Positions 48,059 through 57,111 of a DNA stretch of 64,000 nucleotides are shown here, in pieces. Below the pieces are notes generated by a model. That model did not search any database. It was given only the letters and a program-made list of their open reading frames with translations, and had not been told where the DNA came from. This DNA comes from Gentiana macrophylla. Its lineage: Eukaryota > Streptophyta > Magnoliopsida > Gentianales > Gentianaceae. How positions within the stretch are numbered: the stretch's first letter is position 1; each line of letters begins with the position of its first letter. The stretch spans positions 64,898,170 through 64,962,169 of the forward strand of contig CM047805.1 of the NCBI GenBank assembly GCA_026214975.1, in the 5' to 3' direction. The translations under genes and the position numbers were made by a program.

Positions 48059-48231
48059 CGGATCGATCCGCCTTTACGGATCGATCCGGACGTGTGTTTA
48101 CCGACGACAACATTATCTTGGTTCGAGAGGCCGGATCGATCCGGCCTTATCTCGGATCGATCCGCAAGTACAAACGCGCTTAAAGTAGATCTTTTCTACT
48201 TTTCTTTGGATGGATATATTTCTATAAAAGG
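48059..48231 (+). promoter_or_regulatory. Probable internal promoter of G3 ORF3b
   Basis: Palindromes CGGATCGATCCG at 48059-48070, 48077-48088, 48132-48143 and 48153-48164 form pairs 18 and 21 bp apart, repeating the layout of the LTR promoter. TATA box TCTATAAAAGG follows at 48221-48231. About 70 bp of C/T/A-rich leader then leads to an ATG at 48298. Confidence 0.55.
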
Positions 48232-48297
48232 AAAAAGCGTGACCAAACATTTGCTCATTCTTTCCTTCATTCTATTTTCAATCTCTGTATCAAAAAA

Positions 48298-49151
48298 ATG
48301 TCTAACCGATCATCTCCCTCGGTTAATAGTTACGAGCCGCATACGCCTGATGGTGTAGTTCCCGAACGGCATGCCTCTTGCTTTCATAATGAAGTCCCGA
48401 GACATCTAAATTTTGTCCGTTTCTCCTATTCGATGGAGAAAGGCTTAAACTCTTCGAAAAATTGATCAGTGGGGACGTAATCTAATCCGAGGTTGCGGGT
48501 GGAAAAAGTTAATAAGGACTCCCAGAGGTCGAATAAACATTTCGGTTGTTAGAGATTTCTTTGCGTCTCTCACTCAAATAACGATGGTGAGCCTCATCTC
48601 AACTTATTACGATTAGGGGCACCGTTATTTCGCTTTCACCAATCATCATAAATCAAATCTATCAAATTCCACCATGTACTTTTGATGAAACCCACACTTC
48701 GAGTTTCTTTGGGAACTTGGGGATGCATATAATGTTGTAAATCGTCTTTGCAGAAGCCTTTCGATTCAGTATTTCCGTTGTTTGATCATAACTATGATTC
48801 TTCAACTCGCTTTACCCCTCATTTAAGGGCTTGGAACGCGCTTCATTAATTCTCGGATCTATCCAACTAGAGATTTTTATGGGGTTACGGACGATGAGAT
48901 CTTCTTTGTTGTATGCATTGGTTGCAGGAGCATACATTGATTGGGGAGTTTTGATTTTTAAGGCTGCAATTAATTTTGCAGTAGAAAGACGTAATAGGGG
49001 AAAACCGTTACCATTTGCCTGGGTTATCTCTCACCTTTGTATCCAACTGAATCACGTGCCTGAGTTTGCTACTGACGAGATTTTTCCATCTCGTGATTCT
49101 CAGTTAGGATTACTTCCGGTAGATACTCCCGGATGTTCATCTACGGTTTGA
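48298..49151 (+). pseudogene. G3 ORF3b: second, diverged ORF3 copy (frameshifted)
   Basis: ATG 48298 opens MSNRSSPSVNSYEPHTPDG and runs to a stop at about 48464. Later fragments match ORF3a landmarks in order: YPTRDFYGVTDDEIFF (about 48862-48908), ALVAGAYIDWGVLIFKAAIN and PFAWVISHLCIQLNHVPEF (48910-49060), parallel to ORF3a's AWAIVNDVPVDIGRVMYRRA and PFPCFISSLCRQIGVPEL. Ends at TGA 49149-49151. Residue identity with ORF3a looks low, so this is an old duplication or a gain from another element. Confidence 0.7.
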
Positions 49152-49965
49152 TAATCAGTTAGAAGTTATGTTGTTAAGTTGGTAGTTGTTTAAATTAGTT
49201 GTTTAATCGTTTGTTGTTGTTTGTTACTTTTATTTATAGTTTGTAATAGTGTTTAATATATATGTCATTTTCTTTAATCAAAATAATATATGGTTGCTAA
49301 AAATAATAAATAATAATCAAAATCATATAAAATTTTAATTTTATTTGTAAATTACTTTTTATTTTACTCACTGAACATCGGGACGATGTTAGTTCGTAAG
49401 TGGGGAGTGGAAGTAAGTTAGTAAATAAAAATTAAAATTTTCTTATATAAATCTATACTTAATTGCTCAATAATTAGTTTAATTTTTCTTGAAACAAAAT
49501 AACTAGATAATATATAATTAATATGAATAAAAACAATATAAATTGGTAAGAATAGATTTTAATTAAGTAAAATAAAGTAGATATATTATAATTATATTAT
49601 ATATGTCAATTTTAGATCTTTATAAGATTTTAAGTATATGTAACTATACATAAATATTATCAAGTAGGTTTCATATGAAATTTTAGCAAAAATACTTATA
49701 TTTATAATAAATTTTTTAGAATAATTTTCTTTGTAAAACGAAATATGAATATGGAATCGGATTAGGAATGATGAGATTTTTGACACCACAAAAATTACCT
49801 CAACCTTGATTAGAGTGATCAAGACCTCACTGAAGAAATAGCCATTTTTGATCATAACCGACCCTTGGCTTATTTTGGTCTATATTTCTGAAAATCCCAC
49901 GAGTTTTATGCGTACTTATGAAAGGAGATGATAGCATGAAGCTAAGGATGGTGTATGTTGAGGTG

Positions 49966-50001
<36 letters not shown>

Positions 50002-50791
50002 AAAGCACCAAATTTACAGAGAATTAATCGAATACCAGGTATCTTCCTTATCTTTGATCGACAGATATCGGTAGTAGCTTCCGATGATTTGAGTGCAGTA
50101 GGGTGTTATCTAGAAACGTCCTATATCACTATGAGGTATAAAGCTCCCGATAAAAATTCGAATCATAAGATCTCAAGAATGATTACGAGTTTAAGGAAAC
50201 CGGACTCGTAATTTTAGATCGAAAGAGTATTACTCCGATCAATCTTGATGAAGCAATGCTTGTAAATTTGATTTTCTACACACACTCACGCTTTTAGTTC
50301 TTAATATTGAAAAAGAAGAGAGAAAATCTGAAAAAATAGTTGGAAAAGGAGATATTATTAATCGAAACTGTTTTTGATCAAACGTGAAGGTGTAAGTACG
50401 TACGACTTGCCTCTTTCTATTTTTGATTTCTTTTTCTATCTTTTCGATTAACCAATGTCCTATCTAAAAAGTTTGAGCCATCTTGTCAATTACTTGACTT
50501 AGTCTTTGATTCCAAATATTTCATATAAGTTGAGATAGGAAAATAATTCTAGAATTTTAATTATATTTATTGAGTAAATTTTGTGAAATTTCATTTGAAT
50601 AATAGTTGATAAATAATTTATCAAAGTTATCTACACTTTTTATCTTATTAATTTCTAAGAAAGATATAATTAATATGTTTATAATATTGAAATGATATTT
50701 TACTAATTTAAAATTGTATCTACCACTTATATTATTTTTATCGTAATTTTTATATATTACCGCTTATTTTGCTCGAGGACGATCAAAGAGC
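49152..50791 (+). other. G3 AT-rich 3' spacer
   Basis: No gene supported. Includes a run of 32 A at 49966-49997. The short frame after it (to 50208) has no domain. Minus-strand ORF 49592-49855 is AT-rich chance. Confidence 0.6.
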
Positions 50792-50806
50792 TAAGTGGGG
50801 AGTAGT
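50792..50806 (+). other. G3 polypurine tract
   Basis: AAGTGGGGAGTAGTT lies directly before the 3' LTR start TGATGTATAAC (50807). Confidence 0.75.
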
Positions 50807-52756
50807 TGATGTATAACATTTATATGATAAAAATTACGATGTTTTATATACGTTATCGACTCTTTTTATATAAAATATAATAAAATATAACGATAATCTT
50901 ATAAAATATTAATAGCTATGAATAAATCTAAATACTATAAAAATCTAGTAAAAATGATAAAAAGTTATAAATTTTGTACCGGGTTAATAACCGGAGTGTC
51001 GTGGTCGATTCACGTGGGTATTTTTGGTATTTTACGGACCTTAGGTAAACCAAGACCCGAGTGGACGACATTTTATGGAGTAAAATCATATCTTTTGAAG
51101 GAATAAAGGAATGCCACGAGATTTAAAGTTCAAAGGGATCAATGGTTCGTGACGCCGTATCAAGTTATATTTTCAACGAACAAATGGCCCAGTAAAAAGG
51201 CATTTTCTGAAAAAGAAGTCTTCATGGAAGTTATAGATCTCCTCAAGAGCTTTCCAACGCATCTTGAATTATGTCATTTGGAGATCCAGAGCTCAAGTTA
51301 TGATTTTATCAAGTTTCGGATTAAGATTGAGAAAAAATCTATCCGGATCGATCCGGATTTACCTCGGATCGATCCGAGGAGACATCATGATTAGACCAGC
51401 ATGTGGCCCTGCAGAGAATATCCTGGGATAATATTTTTTATTCCCGGATCGATCCGCCCTTTCTCGGATCGATCCGGCAGGAAAATTTGCCTATAAATAG
51501 GGCAGCATTGCAGGCATAAAGGGGGTACCAAATATATCTCTTTTACTTTTTTTTAGTAGTAGTAGTATGTATATATATAGGCCTTAAGCCATAAATAAGT
51601 AGTATCGTTGTAATGCTCGAGAAATTACCAGAAGATCGATGTTGTTGAAGTTGTTGTAGCATCCGGAAGAATACATCTTCCTCGATTCAATCGTTGTAAT
51701 CGGGTAAAATTTCTAAAGTATTTATGTTTATTATGTTTGTTTTTATCCTTTTCGTATAATGTTAGTAGGCTAAATCTAATAACTAGCCAAAGTTATGTAA
51801 TCGTTTTATTTCGATCTTTTCGGTAAAGGAATGTTGTCTAAGTAAAATTGAATAAAATTGAGCTAATTGAATCTTTTTCTATTGATAAAGTTTGACTTGA
51901 AAGAATTCATAATCTAATTATGAATTGACGCCTCGTAATTAAGTTATGAACTCGTTAATAGAAAAACCGGAGGGTAAAAATTGGCCGAGTGAAAACGTGA
52001 CAACGGAATCCAGTTTCCTATTCGGGGGCAGATTTGTCCTAAAAAGATAAATCTTATTAAAACTTGTACTCAAGATCGTTATAATGTTAACTCATCAGTT
52101 AATTGAAACTTAAACCGGAAAGTTGAATCGCCCGGCTTTGACAACCGGAGCCTTTTAATAAAATTGACCGTTTGACGAACGGAATGACTCCTTTTTATTC
52201 AAGGGTAGAATCGTACTCGGGACCTGTTCAGAAAAACCGTAACAGTTGTGGATTTGGACTGATGACAATGGACATATGACAATTTCGTACGCTAATGTGA
52301 GGAGGAATTGTTAACCTTAGGAGTGCACCGTTTCATTTACTCAATTAAACCTAATATAAAAAGAAAGATCGAGCACATTCCATTCACTGAAAAGATCGTA
52401 TAAATCAATTATATAAACTTTGGCTAGTTCTCTAAAAATATATTTGGCATCTATATATTTATATCTATATATATATTTTGCAACTTATGCATATCTATAT
52501 ATATTTATATATCTATATATATTATATTAGAATAAATTTTAATTTATGCATTTATTTTATTTTAAGTTATTAGTTATCTGTGCTATAAACTGAGATTTAG
52601 ATTGAGTTAATAAATGACTCTTTGGTGTTTAACACACTTAGAAGAATTACAAAGTTCCCCGAGGATACGATACTCGACTCACCATACTAGCACTACAGTT
52701 TGACCCGATACACTGTCGGTTAAGGACTGGTATTAGCACTAGAAAAGGCCACGTCA
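50807..52756 (+). mobile_element. G3 3' LTR (1,950 bp)
   Basis: Matches the 5' LTR along its whole length. Differences are mostly single-base indels, for example extra A or T in homopolymers. It ends GGCCACGTCA and is followed by ATACA. It contains the palindrome pairs (51344-51475) and TATA box (51491-51500). Confidence 0.92.
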
Positions 52757-53765
52757 ATACATGTGATCTGAACACTTCTCGTTGGCTCTATTCTGGAATG
52801 AGTGAGTAGTCTGTACTTCACAGATCTGGAATCCATTCCTCCTCTGCATGGAAGTAGACAGACAGCCTCCTTATTTGTTAATCCTAGAAACTGATCGATC
52901 GGCCAAGTTCATATTATATGAGTTATGAACTAATTCATCACTAGGGGGTTAATGGTAAATAAGGATAAGATGTTTTGAGAAGGGTTTATGGAAATCTCCC
53001 GAATCAAAACGAACAGTCTATGGAGGATTAGTCTTTATGTAATGATTATATCAGTGGACGCTTATTTACTCGATGATTAGAGTGTAAGTATATATATATA
53101 TAATCGATAGAGTTCAGTTCCGGGTTTATGGTGGCGTAATCCCGGAATTAATTGATTGAATAAGAAATATTCTGTCCGATGAATATTTTTATTTAATTTA
53201 TTGTAGCTACTGGTTATAGGTTCATGGTCCCCGATGTGGCTCCTAACATGCATATGTTTTCTTGACGTTGGGCCACAATAATAATTATGTAGTTGGACTA
53301 TTTAATTGATGTGCGAAATAATTATTTAGTGGGCAAAATAATTAAATACATGGAAAAGACATTTTTCATGGACTCGACCATTTTGTGTATCATACGTGTG
53401 CTAACCTAATTGAATTAGGGGAGGCGCATTTTGTAAGTATATATTTATCAAGAAATTAGTTTTCTTGGATAATTATATGACATGTGATTAATTGTTTATT
53501 TGTTAAATAATTAACTGGAAAAATATTAGATTGATCCTTAAATATTCTAGATTTGTTCTAGATTATTCTAAGAGTGTCTTTTATTTAATAAGGATTATTA
53601 TAATTGATTTTGTATTAATTATTAAATCCTTGTAGGACAATGATTTCTCTCCTATATAAAGAGAGCTCTCCTAAATCCTACGAAACATGTAAAACACGCC
53701 ATATACACAATTATAATGGGGAGATGTCGACTTCGTATTTGGGTTTAAAGTTGTGAAAATCTTCA
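52757..53765 (+). mobile_element. C3 3' LTR, right part (truncated)
   Basis: Resumes the C3 LTR at ATACATGTGATCTG and matches 29450-30450, including TATA box CCTATATAAAGAG (about 53651). About 280 bp of the LTR end is missing; the sequence switches to A1 LTR at about 53765. Confidence 0.85.
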
Positions 53766-54241
53766 GTTTCGTGTGTGATGTTTTTATCAACTTGTTGAGT
53801 GTTTCATTGTACGTAGACTGTGTTAGGTCAGTGAAATCCATTCACCAGACTGTTGAATCTGACATACGAAGGTAGATTACTGAAATAATGTCTATTCTCG
53901 GAATTAGGAAATGACACCCTTCGAGTGACATTGAGAACGTTTAGGTAAGTCAAAGACACTTCCGGATGTAGCTAGGGTTTATGAGTATTAGATTGGATCA
54001 TAGCTTGACTATCTCTTTTTTTCATAGTTTAAACTCTTTTATTTTTTTTGTATATTTAGTTGTTAAAACCGGTGATCTGACAAATCACCATGTCTCGTAG
54101 TTGTGTTGGCTTGAACTAGGAATGATACCGACTTTGATACTTGACCAGATTTCCTGTAGGATACGACCTTGCTCGCCATTTATAGTACAACTGACTCGGT
54201 ACCCTGCCGGTTAGAGTTGGCTCACTGTAAAACGGCCATCT
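53766..54241 (+). mobile_element. A1 3' LTR, right part
   Basis: Matches A1 5' LTR from GTTTCGTGTGTGA (24349) to its end; final base is T (CATCT) instead of A. Followed by TSD AGGAT at 54242-54246. Confidence 0.88.
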
Positions 54242-54246
54242 AGGAT

Positions 54247-54775
54247 CATTGGAAAGCTCTGAATAGGGTACTAAGGTTCTTAAAAATTTACAATGTATCT
54301 GGGATTATGTTATAGAAGATATCCAGCAGTATTAGATGGATGCTGTGATGCAAATTGGATATCTGACTCCAAAGATTTGAAAGCCCCAAGTGGATATGTA
54401 TTCACTATTGGCGGTGCTGTGGTGTCATGGAAATCCACAAAGCAACCATGCATAGCTCATTCCATGATGGAAGCTGAGTTCATTACATTAGATAAGGCAG
54501 GGGAAGAAGCAGAATGGCTTCGTAATTTCCTAGAGGACATTCCATACTGGACTAAACCTATTGCTCCAATAAGCATACATAGTGATAGTCAGTCGGCTAT
54601 AAGTCGGGCACAAAACAGTATGTATAATGGTAAGTCTCAACTTATACGTCGCAGACACAATACTATTAAACAACTAATCTTTAATGGTGTGATTTCCATT
54701 GATTTTGTTAGATCGAAAGAGAATCTTGCAGATCCGCTTACAAAGGTTTACCTAGAGATCAAATGTCAAAATTGA
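54247..54775 (+). pseudogene. C2 RNase H, 3' part of the polyprotein split by A1
   Basis: Starts exactly after the AGGAT duplication with [19 protein letters not shown], the residues that follow the NILSRFTSNPNED motif at 23240 in copia proteins. Then come [67 protein letters not shown] and ENLADPLTK. It ends at TGA 54773-54775. Catalytic Asp (CDANW), Glu (EAEF) and Asp (SDSQSA) are present. Separated by 31 kb from its RT, it cannot be made as part of the polyprotein. Confidence 0.92.
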
Positions 54776-55360
54776 CACTCGGAATGGGACTTAAGCTTAT
54801 TACGACAGAAACATTGTAATGGTAACCCAACCATGTTGACTGGAGATCCCAAGATCATGGTTCAAAGGGACAAGTAAGTTACGAAGGTTCAGTGAACACT
54901 TACCCATTCTGTGAATAAAATTGCTATCTGTCAGTGGTGTATAATGTAAAGTGAGAACTTTTAATGATTACTACATCTTGGTTAATTTAAGTAGGTAATG
55001 GCAGAATACTCTTGATAGGAGATCATTTATGTAAGTGTGAAGTGGAGCTGCTTCTGTGAGAATTCAGAGGCTAGAATTCTCTAACGCACTTTCTGAAACC
55101 AGGGGTGATTAATGGCCAAAATGAAGACAACCATGAGAACCAAATACGGTGGTAAGGGAAATATTGTGTGAGTGCTATTGTTTGGTTTTACAATAAAGGC
55201 TGAACAGTTCGAGACATAGCTCACTGAATAGCCGAGTAGATCCGATAGTATTTCACTAAGGTAGGTTCAAAGCCAGAAGCTACCTCTCCTGATGCAATAT
55301 TTTTCTGTCAGAAATCTCTTTAGGGTCTGCATTAGCATTAATTTCCATTCATGTGGGAGA
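54776..55360 (+). other. C2 3' untranslated region and polypurine tract
   Basis: Non-coding stretch between RNase H and the 3' LTR. ATGTGGGAGAT-like purines at 55351-55361 precede the LTR. Confidence 0.65.
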
Positions 55361-56434
55361 TTTCTGGAGAAAAATAGAGGAAAAGAGAAAATGATTTTTA
55401 ATCATTTTAAATCAATTTCTTACAACCACGTTAAGAGCAGGTTTCAATTACACTCTTGTATAATTTATCAAGAGTTTATGATGACTTTAAAATCTATGTA
55501 TGACGTAGATAAAGACATGTGTTTGAATAATTCAATCCGGATATCGGGTGAATGAGAAATTAATCCTTGAAATTGGTTAGTTGAAAAAGTTGAAGTGTTG
55601 AAACTTGGAAGTTGAAGAGTTCAACTTCCTTAATCCCACATTGGGAATTGTGCTAATCATTTCTCAATATTATAAGCTCCAAGGAAAGGGAGAGAGTTCA
55701 GAATGGTTTTAGTTAGACGATGTTCTACTAAAATTGCCACACGCACGCGTGCTCCGCCGCTGCCCGAGCCCGTTGACCTTGGGCTTGGGCCTGAGGCAAT
55801 ACTAATTTTTTTTGGACAAAGTTACATTGGACTTGTCAAATAATTATACAACATTCTGTTCTGCTGAGCTGTGAGTGAGTACTTCGATTCAGGCTCGACT
55901 CAGCTAAGTCTCTTCATCTACAACTGATACATAATGGAGTTGCATTATTACTTCAACCTGAAACCTGATGGAGTTAAAGGCTGTTAGTGGAAAACTGATT
56001 GAGTTAAAGCCTTAAAGTCCTTTTAGTGGAGCTCTTTCAACTTCAGGGTTGTCCGTCTCTATAATAGGATCCTCTACTGCAATGGATATGTACACACAGA
56101 ATACACAACACATACAACACAACTCATCTTTCCACATACATTAGTTGAAGAGTTTCTGAAGCACTATAGAGTTCGATGTTTGTTCAGAGTTGAAGTACCT
56201 CTCTTTGAACAGGTATACTGAGTAATCCTGGGAGACAATTGCATAATCCGTGGGTACAAGCCGGAGCAAATTTGTCTTAAGAACAGAGTTCATCTCGCCT
56301 CAGTCCTTATATCCTTTCCCGTTTAGTTGTTCTTTTCTTGTTCATTACTGTAATTGTAATTTCCTCTCAGATAAAGTGTTCTTCATCTTTCTGTCTCTTT
56401 ATTTTATTTTACATACGATACTACGGGTATAACA
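55361..56434 (+). mobile_element. C2 3' LTR (1,074 bp)
   Basis: Matches the 5' LTR; first bases read TTTCTGGAG instead of TGTTGGAG, and there are small deletions. Ends GGGTATAACA and is followed by CTTAA, the target duplication. Confidence 0.88.
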
Positions 56435-56439
56435 CTTAA

Positions 56440-57111
56440 CTCTTATACCTTCATCATTCTGAACTGGACACTCTGGTTGTTTTCTAAACAAGTGCGACCA
56501 AAAAAAAATCTGATTAGTCCGGGCCATCAAATCGTATTTGTGTCTAGACCACCGTAAAATTTTCCTACATCTTTTAACCATACCGTACACTATAACCACC
56601 TATTGACCGGTGCTCATGGAGTGTGGATGTTTAAACCCATTAAGGAATTTCTTTCAGTTCTTTGAAATGATAGCAAACACATGACTTTGAGACACTAAAT
56701 TACTTGATTAACATCTCTCCTCATCCCGTGGGACGAGGGAGTGGGCCCCTCGTGGTTAGGGTAAACCCATATTACGGAAAACAAGAATCCCAATGACACA
56801 AAAGAGAATACGCACACGCAACAAATTTTGAAAGGCAAACACCCCTTAAACACATGTACACCATGACCCAAAAATAGGCATTAATTCCCACCTTGTACGT
56901 TATGTAACCCTTTTCGTGGACCATCTGCACATCCTATTATGCCTTCTTGCATGTGTGATAATCATAGGAGCAGCTTTAACTAAAACAAGAAATATTGAAT
57001 TAAGAGTCATGCTACTATATAAATGCTTCTATATATATAAGCTTTAGCTCCTGATTTAAATAAACACAAGAATCAAAACATAGGACTCATTCCATTCTAA
57101 TTTGCTTAAAA
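56440..57111 (+). promoter_or_regulatory. Upstream region of the BAHD gene
   Basis: A TATA box (ACTATATAAATGC, about 57012-57024) lies about 95 bases before the start codon, a normal plant spacing. The preceding 570 bp show no ORF of substance; the minus-strand ORF 56399-56599 is unsupported. C2 ends only about 580 bp upstream of the TATA box, so its LTR could affect this promoter. Confidence 0.6.

Larger units (their letters stand above)
36999..52756 (+). mobile_element. Athila-like gypsy element G3, innermost of the nest, TSD ATACA
   Basis: LTRs at 36999-38941 and 50807-52756, each about 1.95 kb, are nearly identical. ATACA flanks both ends (36994-36998 and 52757-52761), and joining the flanks restores the C3 LTR. 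A tRNA-Asp primer site, Athila-type gag, and protease-RT-RNase H-integrase order define the family. Downstream of pol lie two tandem ORF3-type genes. At 15.8 kb it is large, as usual for Athila/Tat elements. Many frameshifts interrupt the coding regions. LTR similarity makes it the youngest insertion of the nest. Confidence 0.93.
28943..53765 (+). mobile_element. Copia-like large non-autonomous element C3 inside the A1 3' LTR
   Basis: The 5' LTR is 28943-30726. The 3' LTR starts at 36496, is interrupted by G3 at 36999, resumes at 52757 and breaks off near 53765. iMet primer site and AAGTGGGAGAT polypurine tract are copia-like. The 5.8-kb internal region has no recognisable gag or pol, which fits a LARD-type parasite of an autonomous family. 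The right end and its target duplication were deleted, so the TSD cannot be verified. Own length is about 9 kb. Confidence 0.85.
23246..54241 (+). mobile_element. Athila-like gypsy element A1 inside C2, TSD AGGAT
   Basis: The 5' LTR is 23246-24825. The 3' LTR begins at 27978 and is itself split by C3, resuming near 53766 and ending at 54241. AGGAT flanks both ends (23241-23245 and 54242-54246), and removing the element restores the C2 reading frame across the junction. A tRNA-Asp primer site and TGATG...CATCA termini are typical of Athila-type gypsy elements. Own length is about 6.2 kb, with only a short gag-related ORF and no pol, so A1 is non-autonomous. Confidence 0.9.
18481..56434 (+). 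mobile_element. Copia element C2, outermost shell of a four-level nest, TSD CTTAA
   Basis: Matching LTRs at 18481-19601 and 55361-56434 are flanked by CTTAA at 18476-18480 and 56435-56439. Copia gag, protease, integrase and RT run from 19812 to 23240, then stop inside the polyprotein. RNase H resumes at 54247, after a 31-kb insertion (A1 and its contents). C2's own DNA is about 7 kb, normal for copia. This is the oldest event of the nest: its frames carry many stops and its LTRs differ by indels of tens of bases. Confidence 0.93.
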
